Notes under the pieces: model-generated
The model's input: the letters and a program-made list of their open reading frames with translations, nothing else
Database searches by the model: none
What the model was told of the DNA's origin: nothing
Shown here: in pieces, positions 33,793 through 42,289 of the stretch
Numbering within the stretch: the stretch's first letter is position 1
Layout: each line of letters opens with the position of its first letter
DNA from: Sulfurospirillum sp. UCH001
Lineage (GTDB): Bacteria; Campylobacterota; Campylobacteria; Campylobacterales; Sulfurospirillaceae
Assembly (NCBI RefSeq): GCF_001548035.1
Contig: NZ_AP014723.1
Coordinates: forward strand, 124,001-188,000
Length of the DNA stretch: 64,000 bases
Direction of reading: 5' to 3'
Translations under genes and position numbers: made by a program

Positions 33793-34956
33793 ATGGACAC
33801 TTCGATGGAAAAAGAGACTGTTTCCCAAAGTGACAAAGAGAAATTTTTGGCCACATCTGCGCTTTTTTTAAAAGAGTTTGAGGCATCTTTTGTAGATTAC
33901 TTTGTTTGCTTGTGCTCAAGCTATGATAAAGCAATTACAAAAGAGGAGTCAAAAAAGATAGCTTTGAACATCTATCAGGGACTTTTCAAATGTGATTATG
34001 ATATCAGTGAGCTAAGAGAAGATCTTTTCATTCGAATGCATGAAGATGGCATTATGATAGGTTTTCTTATCAATCGCAGTATGTTTTATCTTATTGAGAA
34101 CTATATCTCTTTTACACGTGAGCATGGTATTCCCCTACAAGTAGAACTTTTAATTGGTTGTCTAAGCCATTTTATTAATCTTATTGAAAATGAAGTAACG
34201 CCAAAAGTATGTAATTCTACTGCTGCGTTTGATATTAGTTTTAGTGATGATGTGATGTTTTCACCTACAAACAATATTATTGATGCATTTCATCAAATGA
34301 AAGAAGAGAAACAAAATATTGTGTTTCTTAATCTTTATAAGGGCGTGCCGATCAGTTCTGAGGCAAGCATTGTTGAGATTGAGGGCGAGAATGTGACATT
34401 TCGTATTGATAAATTACAAGAAATTGCAATGAAGCTTGATGGTCAAGCCTTTATCGTTAAAAATAACTATTTCAATAAACATCTCAAAGCTGACATTGTT
34501 TACAACAATTTTCAAGCCAATACAGTCATTCTTACGAATTTTATCTATCTTCTCAATATGCCAGCACTTCAAAGAGAATTTATTCGTGTGCATCCTGATA
34601 TTGTTGCAAAAGTCTTTTTACATCAATTTGGAAATCTTCAAACGAGCGGAAGACTTTATGATCTCTCTATGAATGGTTTAGGTGTTGTAAGTAATGATAA
34701 TAATGGCATTTTTGTTGGCGCTAAAGTGCTTGTTGAGTTTGAACTCAATAGTGCTTCTGTTGCAACAGAAGGCGATAGAAGAATTGAAGTACAAGGCGAA
34801 GTGATTAATGTTATAGAGTATAAAGACTCATACCGTTATTGTATGCGTATCTTTCCTAATCGAGAGATGAGCCAAAAGATACTTCACTATATCACACAAC
34901 GAGAACATGAAATTTTAGAAGATTTAAAGAATGAATTGAAAGAGTATATAGTGTAA
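33793..34956 (+). CDS. PilZ domain protein with long N-terminal region
   Basis: 387 residues. The C-terminal part carries a PilZ domain with both cyclic-di-GMP signatures: RxxxR in REFIR (about 285-290) and the DxSxxG loop in YDLSMNGLGV. An additional N-terminal domain of about 150 residues is alpha-helical (KEFEASFVDYFVCLCSSYDKA ... IYQGLFKCDYDISELRED, in parts) and resembles no family I can name; a middle segment looks like a diverged PilZ-like barrel. No membrane helices or signal peptide. Likely a cytoplasmic c-di-GMP receptor. Two in-frame starts exist (33793, 33805). Confidence 0.8.
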   Translation: MDTSMEKETVSQSDKEKFLATSALFLKEFEASFVDYFVCLCSSYDKAITKEESKKIALNIYQGLFKCDYDISELREDLFIRMHEDGIMIGFLINRSMFYLIENYISFTREHGIPLQVELLIGCLSHFINLIENEVTPKVCNSTAAFDISFSDDVMFSPTNNIIDAFHQMKEEKQNIVFLNLYKGVPISSEASIVEIEGENVTFRIDKLQEIAMKLDGQAFIVKNNYFNKHLKADIVYNNFQANTVILTNFIYLLNMPALQREFIRVHPDIVAKVFLHQFGNLQTSGRLYDLSMNGLGVVSNDNNGIFVGAKVLVEFELNSASVATEGDRRIEVQGEVINVIEYKDSYRYCMRIFPNREMSQKILHYITQREHEILEDLKNELKEYIV

Positions 34957-34965
34957 TAAAGAGAA

Positions 34966-34989
34966 GTATGTAAGCCTAAGCCTACATAC
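34966..34989. terminator. Weak hairpin between convergent PilZ and permease genes
   Basis: GTATGTA (34966-34972) and TACATAC (34983-34989) pair across the permease stop; the 10-nt loop contains a repeated GCCTA. No long T-run. Confidence 0.35.
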
Positions 34990-35947
34990 CACCTTGTTGT
35001 TTCATTTTTGTTTCGATTTTATGTCCAAGTACTGAGAGTAAGAATGTAATCGAAAAATAGACTGCTGCAATAATAAGCCATGTTTCAAAAGGTGAAAAGG
35101 TATTTGCAACGATTTCTCGACCTACTTTAGTTAAATCTGTAATAGAAATGACAGAGACTAACGAAGAGTCTTTGACAAGTGCGATCATCTCACCAACAAG
35201 TGTCGGAAGTGCGCGCTTAAGTGCTTGAGGCATAATAATATATACCATTGTTTGAGTATAGTTCATACCAAGAGATTTCGCTGCTTCGTACTGACCTTTA
35301 TCAATAGACTGGATAGCTCCACGTAAAACTTCTGCGATATAAGCTCCAAAAAAGAGCCCCAACGATATAGCGCCTGCTAAAAAGCGTTCTAATTCAAAAA
35401 TGGTAGCAATAATAAAATAGAAAATAAAAATTTGAACCAGAAGAGGTGTTCCCCTGATAATAGCAATATAAACAGTTGCAATATCTTTTAAGAACTGGAA
35501 ATTGGAAATACGCATAAATGCAAGCAAAGAGCCTATAGAGAAAGCTAAAATTGCTGCTAAACCTGATATCTCAAGTGTAACGATTAATCCTTCGAGTAAA
35601 GGTCCTATTTGCATAGAGGTAATCTGTGCCAAAGTGTCATTTGCATAGACATTATCACCATCTTTGACCTGAAGTACATAACCTTTTTCAATCTCGATTT
35701 CTTTACTGTCTTCTTGCCCTTGAATAATAACTTTTGTACCGCGAACTCTAACAGTACCATCTAATGGTGAAGAGACAGTGTCCGTTTTTTCATAAGCAAA
35801 ATATTTTGGAACACTGGTCCACTTCCAAATGTAATTCATATTGGAGGCAGCCATAAAGAGTAGGTACCCAACAGCAACATAGAAAGCAACGGCCACTACG
35901 TGACCGAATGCTTTATTGTGCAAAAGATTTTGTTTTCCTTTAGCCAC
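34982..35947 (-). CDS. Polar amino-acid ABC transporter permease with extra N-terminal domain
   Basis: 321 residues, about 100 more than GlnP/HisM-type permeases. Helix 1 at about 15-35, then a beta-rich periplasmic insert (about 50-112: SPLDGTVRVRG ... GYVLQVKDGDNVYANDTLAQI) that looks like a biotinyl/lipoyl-type barrel, then the normal permease with GLIVTLEIS, RGTPLLVQIFIFYF and the EAA loop EAAKSLGMNYTQTMVYIIMPQA. Start is GTG at 35947, 3 bp after the binding-protein stop. Third gene of the operon. Substrate is probably a polar amino acid such as glutamate, glutamine or aspartate. Confidence 0.9.
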   Translation of the reverse strand: MAKGKQNLLHNKAFGHVVAVAFYVAVGYLLFMAASNMNYIWKWTSVPKYFAYEKTDTVSSPLDGTVRVRGTKVIIQGQEDSKEIEIEKGYVLQVKDGDNVYANDTLAQITSMQIGPLLEGLIVTLEISGLAAILAFSIGSLLAFMRISNFQFLKDIATVYIAIIRGTPLLVQIFIFYFIIATIFELERFLAGAISLGLFFGAYIAEVLRGAIQSIDKGQYEAAKSLGMNYTQTMVYIIMPQALKRALPTLVGEMIALVKDSSLVSVISITDLTKVGREIVANTFSPFETWLIIAAVYFSITFLLSVLGHKIETKMKQQGGM

Positions 35948-35950
35948 TGC

Positions 35951-36751
35951 TTACATTACCTTTTTTTGCCAAGAAGTATCTGTGAACCATCTGTCATAGA
36001 TTTTTTTGTATGTGCCATCATGTTTTGTTTGATTCAAGAAGTTATTGAGCCAGTTAAGGAAATCTGGATCACCTTTACGAATAGCAAAACCTAGAGGTTC
36101 ATAAGTGAGTTCTTCGTCAATGTGTACAAGCTTGTCTTTACCTTTTTCAGCAAAGAAAATAGCATTGTATGGTTTGTCATATACTAAACCATCTGCATTA
36201 CCGTTAAGTACTTCTTGTGCTGCATCTGCTTCAGTTTCAAATGTTCTAATTTTAGCTTTTTTAAACATTTTACGTGTTGCAATTTCACCGGTTACACCAA
36301 TTTTTGTAACGATAGTGTATTCTGGTTTATCCAAATCACTCCATTTTTTGCCCGCATGTTTTTTAGGTGCAAGAATGGTTTGTCCAACACTGATGTAAGG
36401 ATCAGCAAAGTTGATTTTGAGATTTCTCTCTTGTGTAATGGTCATACCAGACATAATAATGTCATATTTGCCTGTTAAAAGACCTGCAATAATGCCATCC
36501 CAAGCCGTTGGTACAAGCTGTAGCTTAACGCCCATTGCTTTTGCCATTTCATTTGCCATATCAACATCAAACCCGATGATGTTACCTTGTTTGTCTTTCA
36601 TCTCAAAAGGCATATAACCAGGCTCTAGTCCTACAGTTAAAACACCTTTTTGCACGATGCTATTCAAGGTTGATTTTTGCCATAGGTTGATATCATCAGC
36701 CATAGCATTGATGCCTAGCATTACGAGTAATGCTGCTAACAGTTTTTTCAT
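35951..36751 (-). CDS. Polar amino-acid ABC transporter binding protein
   Basis: 266 residues with a signal peptide (1-18, ending INAMA). SBP_bac_3 fold: LTVGLEPGYMPFEMKDKQG, IGFDVDMANEMAKAMGV, WDGIIAGLLTGKYDIIMSGMTIT and the late GFAIRKGDPDFLNWLNNFL. Captures a polar amino acid in the periplasm. Placed between the ATPase and permease genes of one operon, 26 bp after the ATPase gene. Confidence 0.93.
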   Translation of the reverse strand: MKKLLAALLVMLGINAMADDINLWQKSTLNSIVQKGVLTVGLEPGYMPFEMKDKQGNIIGFDVDMANEMAKAMGVKLQLVPTAWDGIIAGLLTGKYDIIMSGMTITQERNLKINFADPYISVGQTILAPKKHAGKKWSDLDKPEYTIVTKIGVTGEIATRKMFKKAKIRTFETEADAAQEVLNGNADGLVYDKPYNAIFFAEKGKDKLVHIDEELTYEPLGFAIRKGDPDFLNWLNNFLNQTKHDGTYKKIYDRWFTDTSWQKKVM

Positions 36752-36777
36752 TCCTTCTCTCCTTAAAGATGTAGTTT

Positions 36778-37518
36778 TTAGTGTGTTAATATTTCTTGTA
36801 AAAATTTTTGAGCACGTTCAGTTTTTGGATTAGCAAAAAATGCTTCAGGGGTTGCTTCTTCTATAATGACACCTTCATCCATAAAAACAATACGATCACA
36901 AACTTCTTTGGCAAAGCCCATCTCATGTGTAACACAAACGATGGTAAAGTTCTCGTGAGCTAGTTCACGCATAACATCCAAAACACCACCGATCATTTCA
37001 GGATCAAGGGCACTTGTTGGCTCATCAAATAAAATGATTTTAGGTTTCATCGCTAATGTTCTAGCAATAGCGACACGCTGTTTTTGACCACCACTGAGTT
37101 CATTAGGATAGCCTTCTGCTTTATGCACAAGCCCTACGCGCTCTAACAGTTTAAGTGCTGCTTCATTAGCATCGTGTTTACTCATACCTTTGACTTTTCG
37201 TTGTGCAATGGTGATGTTCTCTAGAATTGTAAGGTGAGGAAAAAGATTGAAGTGTTGAAAAACCATACCTGTTTCGGCACGTACTTGGTTAATATTCGTT
37301 TTTTTATCATAAAGATTGTATCCATCAATGATGATTTCACCATTGTCAATTTCTTCAAGTTTATTGATGCAGCGAATAAGAGTTGATTTTCCGCTACCAC
37401 TAGGTCCACAGATGACAACAATTTCACCTTCGGTAACAGAAAAATTAATATTTTTAAGAACATGAAACGTGCCGTAATATTTATCGACATTTTCCATGTG
37501 AACGATAGCTTGACTCAT
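36778..37518 (-). CDS. glnQ: Polar amino-acid ABC transporter ATPase (GlnQ type)
   Basis: 246 residues, standard for GlnQ/HisP. Walker [26 protein letters not shown] (Q loop), signature [19 protein letters not shown], Walker [16 protein letters not shown] and the switch histidine in [10 protein letters not shown]. First gene of the ABC operon; a TATAAT-like box lies on the minus strand about 20 bp upstream. The symbol is given by family, not by known substrate. Confidence 0.92.
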   Translation of the reverse strand: MSQAIVHMENVDKYYGTFHVLKNINFSVTEGEIVVICGPSGSGKSTLIRCINKLEEIDNGEIIIDGYNLYDKKTNINQVRAETGMVFQHFNLFPHLTILENITIAQRKVKGMSKHDANEAALKLLERVGLVHKAEGYPNELSGGQKQRVAIARTLAMKPKIILFDEPTSALDPEMIGGVLDVMRELAHENFTIVCVTHEMGFAKEVCDRIVFMDEGVIIEEATPEAFFANPKTERAQKFLQEILTH

Positions 37519-37616
37519 TCAAACCTTTCTTTCATTATATGGCGTAAACTATAATTGTAGCAGTAGAATATAAAAGTAAGATAAAGGGTTTTAATATATT
37601 TACACGAGAAAATCCT

Positions 37617-37931
37617 TTAGTTACATGAAGGTACATTACCGCTATCACTAGCGAAGGAACTTAAAAAATGGTACAAATTAGTTAGATCTTTCTCTTCTGT
37701 AATTAAGGGAGCATTTGGGCAAAGATCTTTAATGGCAAGATAGAGTTGATTATTGTCATAAAAAGTTTTCCATTCTTTGACCGTATGTTTTTTACCCATA
37801 ATTTCACCATTAAAACCACACGCAGATTTTAAATTTTGTGCGTAAAAATTTTTTCCTTTAACGGTGCTTGCTTGTAAATGTGTTGAAAGCAATGAAAGTC
37901 CTAGAAGCAATGCTATGCATAAAGGCTTCAT
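37617..37931 (-). CDS. Cytochrome c-family-like periplasmic protein lacking a haem motif
   Basis: 104 residues with a signal peptide (about 1-21, ending LQAS). The layout GKNFYAQNLKSACGFNGEIMGKKHTVKEW recalls the c-type cytochrome start, but the CXXCH is gone: a single Cys is followed by GFNGE and later by KKHT. A second half, LYHFLSSFASDSGNVPSCN, ends with Cys. Proteins of this type are often labelled cytochrome c in Campylobacterota. I infer a haem-free relative, with two or three cysteines that might form disulfides. It follows the c553 gene by 18 bp on the same strand. Confidence 0.6.
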   Translation of the reverse strand: MKPLCIALLLGLSLLSTHLQASTVKGKNFYAQNLKSACGFNGEIMGKKHTVKEWKTFYDNNQLYLAIKDLCPNAPLITEEKDLTNLYHFLSSFASDSGNVPSCN

Positions 37932-37949
37932 TCGTCATCCTTTAAAGCG

Positions 37950-38264
37950 TTATTTTTTTAATTTTGAGATATACGTTGCAACATCAATAATATCTTGCAT
38001 ATTCATATTTTTGACTTGCTTAGACATAACAAGTGATGTACTATGTGTTTTAAATTCACTTTCTTTGTAAAATTTTAGACTTTCCATGAGTTCTTCAACA
38101 CTTTGTCCAGCGATAATACCACTTTTGCCAAAAGCTTTATTATGTCCATCGGCTCCGTGGCAACCCGCACATTGTTTAAATAGGGCTTCACCATTACCTT
38201 GAGCGTTTAAAAAAGAAGAGAGAAGGAGAACTGAGAGAAGGGAAATTCTAATGTTTCGCACCAT
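37950..38264 (-). CDS. Periplasmic monohaem cytochrome c (c553 class)
   Basis: 104 residues with a signal peptide of about 22 residues ending FLNAQ. Haem site CAGCH in LFKQCAGCHGADG, axial methionine probably in VMSKQVKNM, and closing helix DIIDVATYISKLKK. An electron shuttle in the periplasm. It resembles the cytochrome at 9334-9630 in size and end. It is followed by the haem-less relative and the two are likely cotranscribed. Confidence 0.92.
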   Translation of the reverse strand: MVRNIRISLLSVLLLSSFLNAQGNGEALFKQCAGCHGADGHNKAFGKSGIIAGQSVEELMESLKFYKESEFKTHSTSLVMSKQVKNMNMQDIIDVATYISKLKK

Positions 38265-38444
38265 GACAAAGAGCCTCCAAAATTAAATAAGTATAAAAAT
38301 ATTTTACTAAGTTTTGATTATATCATGTTCTTAGAAGAGAGATAAATAAAATTTTCTCTTTTGTATATTTTTTGATCGAAGTGCTCTGTATTTCTACACT
38401 CCATTGTGATACAATTTCGGTTTTTATCAAAGCTGAGGTGTGTA

Positions 38445-39350
38445 TTGATTAGTCATAAATTAAGAGAATTGGGTGCAGATTTTTTACTTTTGATGGTTGC
38501 TGTGGCATGGGGCAGTACTTTTTTTGTGGTGCAAGCTGCGGTGAATGAAACACCTGTGTATACGTTTTTATTTTGGAGATTTTGTTTAGCAGGCCTTTTG
38601 ATGGCTCTCATTTCATTTAAACAACTTCGTTATCTTAATCTTCAGGTTTTAAAAGCAGGCGCTCTTTTAGGTCTTTTTATGTTTTTAGGGTATGCTTTTC
38701 AAACGTTTGCATTGACATATACGTACTCTTCAACTGTTGGCTTTATCACAGGACTTAGTGTTATTGTTGTTCCTTTTGTGACTTATCTTATTTTTAAACA
38801 AAAAGCATCAATGTTTTCAACGCTTGGTGCTATCGTCGCTTCTGTAGGACTTTACTTCTTAACGCTCAATAATGAGTTAGGTTTCTCATTAGGAGAGTTT
38901 TATGCATTTATTTGTGCAATGATGTTTGCTTTGCATATTGTATTTACAGGGCATCTCTCTAGACAACATAATGTATATCTTCTCGTAACGATTCAATTTT
39001 TTATGGTGGGGATATGTTCATTAGTGGGTGGTTTAGTGATGGAGGGTTCTATCATTCCTCCTAGAACCGACATGTTGTTTATGAATGCAATCGCGATTAC
39101 AGTTATTTTTGCAACGATCTTTGCTTTTTGGGTACAAACAGCAATGCAGCGTTTTACCACAGCTGCAAAAACAGCGATTATTTTTACGATGGAGCCTGTA
39201 AGTGCAGGTATTTTTGGTTATTTTTTCGCAAATGAATTGTTAACTTTTCCACAAATGTGTGGTGCGGTAATGATTTTATGCGGTATGCTCATTGCAGAAC
39301 TCGGTTCATACTTTATGGAACAATACCGCAGACGGAAAAATGCAGTCTAG
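38445..39350 (+). CDS. EamA/DMT family transporter
   Basis: 301 residues from the TTG at 38445, selected for its GAGGTG ribosome site; the frame is open to a GTG at 38406. Ten membrane helices in two EamA repeats, with AVAWGSTFFVVQAA in the first and TTAAKTAIIFTMEPVSAGIFGYFF in the second. Drug/metabolite transporters of this group export small metabolites or amino acids; the substrate is unknown. A -10-like TACAAT lies near 38410. The stop shares CTAG with the convergent znuB stop. Confidence 0.87.
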   Translation: MISHKLRELGADFLLLMVAVAWGSTFFVVQAAVNETPVYTFLFWRFCLAGLLMALISFKQLRYLNLQVLKAGALLGLFMFLGYAFQTFALTYTYSSTVGFITGLSVIVVPFVTYLIFKQKASMFSTLGAIVASVGLYFLTLNNELGFSLGEFYAFICAMMFALHIVFTGHLSRQHNVYLLVTIQFFMVGICSLVGGLVMEGSIIPPRTDMLFMNAIAITVIFATIFAFWVQTAMQRFTTAAKTAIIFTMEPVSAGIFGYFFANELLTFPQMCGAVMILCGMLIAELGSYFMEQYRRRKNAV

Positions 39351-40153
39351 GATTTGATGTATTTACTATAAAGCAGTTGTGCAAAAAAGGTTGTTGTAGC
39401 AACTAAAATGATGGAAGCTCCTCCGCTAAGGTTAAAGCTATAAGAGAGATATAATCCTACGATACAGAATAGAGCTGAAAGAAGCGATGAAACAACCATC
39501 ATCCCTCCTACAGAATTGGTAAACTTTTCTGCAATATACGGTGGAATAGTAAGTAATGCAATAACTAAGATCAGTCCAACTGCACGAATAATAATGACAA
39601 CTCCAAGTGCGACCATCAACACTAATGCAAAATAGAGCAGTGTAACGTTAATGCCACGAAGTTTAGCAAATTGCGCATCAAAGCTCATCGCTAAAAGCTG
39701 CTTGTAAAAGATGATTGCAAAGGCAAGGACTGCAACAAGCACGGTACTCATACCGTAAATGTCTTCTTGTGTTACTGATAAAATGGCACCAAAAAGATAA
39801 CTCATAAGATCGACATTATAGCCAGGCGTAAGATCTGTCATAATGATACCCAGTGCCATACCAAATGCCCATAATACGCCAATGAGTGCATCAAGCCTTG
39901 CATTGTTTTGATGAGTAATATAGGCAATGATTGCTCCTAAAAACAGTGAGAACAGTGAAGCGCCAAGCATTGGTGCAATGCCAAAATAGAGGGCTAACCC
40001 AATACCACCGTATGAACCATGGGCAATACCACCTGCAATAAAAACCATGCGGTTAATAACGGTTAATGTTCCAATCACACCGCAAATAACACTGACTAAA
40101 AGTGAAGCTAAAAGTGCGTTTTGCATAAAATCAAAGTTTAATATATCGATCAT
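39347..40153 (-). CDS. znuB: Zinc ABC transporter permease
   Basis: 268 residues, about eight membrane helices, ABC-3 family: FIAGGIAHGSYGGIGLALYFG near the start, DALIGVLWAFGMALGIIMTDL, and VGLILVIALLTIPPYIAEKF late. Moves zinc (possibly manganese) delivered by the binding protein. Its ATG overlaps the znuC stop (ATGA). The stop overlaps that of the convergent EamA gene. Confidence 0.92.
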   Translation of the reverse strand: MIDILNFDFMQNALLASLLVSVICGVIGTLTVINRMVFIAGGIAHGSYGGIGLALYFGIAPMLGASLFSLFLGAIIAYITHQNNARLDALIGVLWAFGMALGIIMTDLTPGYNVDLMSYLFGAILSVTQEDIYGMSTVLVAVLAFAIIFYKQLLAMSFDAQFAKLRGINVTLLYFALVLMVALGVVIIIRAVGLILVIALLTIPPYIAEKFTNSVGGMMVVSSLLSALFCIVGLYLSYSFNLSGGASIILVATTTFFAQLLYSKYIKS

Positions 40154-40911
40154 GCGCGCTCTTTATGTGTATGATTACAGCGTGTCGCGCTGATGAGTTC
40201 AACAGGACAAACATGTTCATTTTGATTTTCAAAAACTCTGAAATTTTGACTTTTTGGTACATCATGCATGAAAAGTGTTCGATTGACATGCACCACTTTG
40301 GTGGCGTAATTGAGAGCAACATTGATGTCATGGCTGATAATGACAATGCCTACGGTTTCATTGAGCGATTTTAGGAGCTTAAACATATCGATTTGACCTG
40401 CCGTGTCGATACTTGCGGTTGGTTCATCAAGAAACATGATTTTTGCTTCACACGCAAGAGCGCGGGCAATGAAAACGCGCTGACGTTGTCCGCCAGAAAG
40501 CGTATTGATTTTTTGATTTTCAAAGCCTTTCATTCCGACTCTCTCAAGCATACGAAGTGCTATTTCTCGGTCTTCTTTAGAATACGTTGCAAAGGCTTTT
40601 GATTTAGAGAGTCTGCCCATAAGAACAACATCCATCACTTTGATGGGGAAGTCTTTATTGGCAATAGTATCTTGAGGAACATACGCGATTTCATGACTAA
40701 CCTGTAAAGGTTTTTCACCAAAAAGTAACACTTCGCCACGTTCTGGTTCCAACAAGCCTATCATCATCTTCAGCAATGTACTTTTACCACCACCATTGGG
40801 TCCAATAATGGCTAAAAATTCATTTTTGTTATATGAAAGGTTAATATCCTCTAAGACAGTAGCGCCATCATAACTAAAATAGAGGTGATTGATTTGAATG
40901 TCGTTTTGCAT
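40150..40911 (-). CDS. znuC: Zinc ABC transporter ATPase
   Basis: 253 residues: Walker A GPNGGGKSTL, signature LSGGQRQRVFIARALA, Walker B IMFLDEPTASID, switch ISHDI. The C-terminus has a Cys/His-rich tail (HVCPVELISATRCNHTHKERA) that may sense or hold metal. Lies 12 bp after znuA and overlaps znuB by 4 bp. Confidence 0.93.
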   Translation of the reverse strand: MQNDIQINHLYFSYDGATVLEDINLSYNKNEFLAIIGPNGGGKSTLLKMMIGLLEPERGEVLLFGEKPLQVSHEIAYVPQDTIANKDFPIKVMDVVLMGRLSKSKAFATYSKEDREIALRMLERVGMKGFENQKINTLSGGQRQRVFIARALACEAKIMFLDEPTASIDTAGQIDMFKLLKSLNETVGIVIISHDINVALNYATKVVHVNRTLFMHDVPKSQNFRVFENQNEHVCPVELISATRCNHTHKERA

Positions 40912-40923
40912 AAAACGATTATA

Positions 40924-41802
40924 TCATTTTAGTTCTGATTGAAAGGTTTTGGCGATACTTAAAAGATTTTCACTCCAAGCGTAAGCAAGGGGATCAATAG
41001 GAACAACTTTTCCATTGATTTGTTTTGCAATACTCACGGCGCTTTTTTGTGAGAACTGAGGAGCGACAAAAATCACTTTAGCATTCTCTTCTTTTGCCTC
41101 TTTGATGATAGTAGCAAGTTCACTTGGCTTTGGTTCTTTACCACTCACTTCAATAGCAATTTGCTCTAGGTTATAACGTTTTGCAAAATAGCCATAAGAA
41201 GGGTGGAAGACGATAAATTTACGGCTTTTAATATCACTCAGTGTTTTTTGGATGGTTGCATCTAGTGCATCTATGGAAACAAGAAACGCTTCATAATTTT
41301 TTGTAAATTCATTGGTTTGTGTTGGATAGAGCGCTATTAGTGCTTCATAAATATTTTTAGCTTGAATTTTTACTAACGTAGGATCAAGCCAAACATGGGG
41401 GTCAAGACTCTCTTCTTCATGGTCATGATGCACATTTCCTTTTGAATTTGCTTTTTCATCTTCGTGATGGTGCTCTGCCATTGCTATTTTTTCTATACCT
41501 TTGACGGTATCGACCATGAGCATTTTTGGATTACTACTTTTAAATTTTGGAAGCCATGCTTTTTCAAAGCCATCACCAATACTAAAATAAGCCTCTGATT
41601 TGGCGAGCTCTTTCATTTGAGCAGGTTTTGGCTCATAGGTGTGTTGATTAGCCCCAGGAACTACCATGACATTAACATTGACATAATCTTTTGCAATTTG
41701 TTCAACAAAGTATTTTTGAGGAAGAATGCTGACGGTCACCGTTGGAGCAGCACTTAAAAGTGAACCAAAAAGAAAAGAGAAAAAGAGGAAAAAAGATTTC
41801 AT
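40924..41802 (-). CDS. znuA: Zinc ABC transporter binding protein
   Basis: 292 residues with a signal peptide (about 1-18). Cluster A-I metal-binding fold: VNVMVVPGANQHTYEPKP carries the first ligand His, followed by a His/Asp/Glu-rich flexible loop (HHHEDE ... VHHDHEEE) typical of zinc rather than manganese proteins, then LDPHVWLDP and FIVFHPSYGYFAKRY with further ligands. First gene of znuABC, divergent from zur, with paired palindromes in between. Confidence 0.94.
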   Translation of the reverse strand: MKSFFLFFSFLFGSLLSAAPTVTVSILPQKYFVEQIAKDYVNVNVMVVPGANQHTYEPKPAQMKELAKSEAYFSIGDGFEKAWLPKFKSSNPKMLMVDTVKGIEKIAMAEHHHEDEKANSKGNVHHDHEEESLDPHVWLDPTLVKIQAKNIYEALIALYPTQTNEFTKNYEAFLVSIDALDATIQKTLSDIKSRKFIVFHPSYGYFAKRYNLEQIAIEVSGKEPKPSELATIIKEAKEENAKVIFVAPQFSQKSAVSIAKQINGKVVPIDPLAYAWSENLLSIAKTFQSELK

Positions 41803-41815
41803 AACCTATCCTTTG

Positions 41816-41866
41816 CGACTAAGTTGCATAATTTTGGTGAAATCTTAATCAAATGCAACTTAGTTG
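41816..41866. promoter_or_regulatory. Paired palindromes in the znuA/zur spacer (candidate Zur operators)
   Basis: ACTAAGTTGCAT (41818-41829) and ATGCAACTTAGT (41853-41864) are a perfect 12-bp inverted repeat. Each arm also sits in its own short palindrome: CAACTTAGTTG at 41856-41866 is exact (5-1-5), and CGACTAAGTTG at 41816-41826 deviates at one position. The site lies 14-64 bp from the znuA ATG, in the divergent spacer. Confidence 0.7.
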
Positions 41867-41917
41867 TGACTTAATACTTTTTTCGATACCATTCACTATT
41901 AACTAATGAGGACAATT

Positions 41918-42289
41918 ATGAGTGAACAGATTAAAACATTGTTTCAAGAACATGACATCAAGTTTACAGCCGCGCGTTCCTCTATTTTAGAGGTATTAAA
42001 AGAAGCGCATCATCCCCTTAATTATGAACAAATCAAAGAAAAAATGAACGTTATAATGGATAAAGCGACGTTCTACCGAAACATTGCTATGTTTGAGGAA
42101 GCAGGAATTGTACATAAGTTTGAAAGCGATGATCGTAAATGGTATTTTGAACTCTCCAGTACAACACATGCCCATTTTATTTGTGAACATTGCCATCAAA
42201 TTACCTGTATGGATGTTGATTTGGGAAAAGTCGAGGGAGAAGTAAAGAGTATTGTACTTAAAGGAACTTGCAAGGAGTGCCACGTATGA
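41918..42289 (+). CDS. zur: Fur-family regulator, probable zinc uptake regulator Zur
   Basis: 123 residues from ATG 41918, preceded by TGAGGA; the ATG at 41906 would include this site. Winged helix HDIKFTAARSSILEVLKEAHHPLNYEQI, recognition helix DKATFYRNIAMFEEAGIV, metal-site HAHFICEHCHQITCMD with one CXXC and a C-terminal CKECHV with the second. The structural zinc motif and divergence from znuABC indicate Zur rather than Fur or PerR. It is slightly shorter than usual at the C-terminus. Confidence 0.88.
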   Translation: MSEQIKTLFQEHDIKFTAARSSILEVLKEAHHPLNYEQIKEKMNVIMDKATFYRNIAMFEEAGIVHKFESDDRKWYFELSSTTHAHFICEHCHQITCMDVDLGKVEGEVKSIVLKGTCKECHV

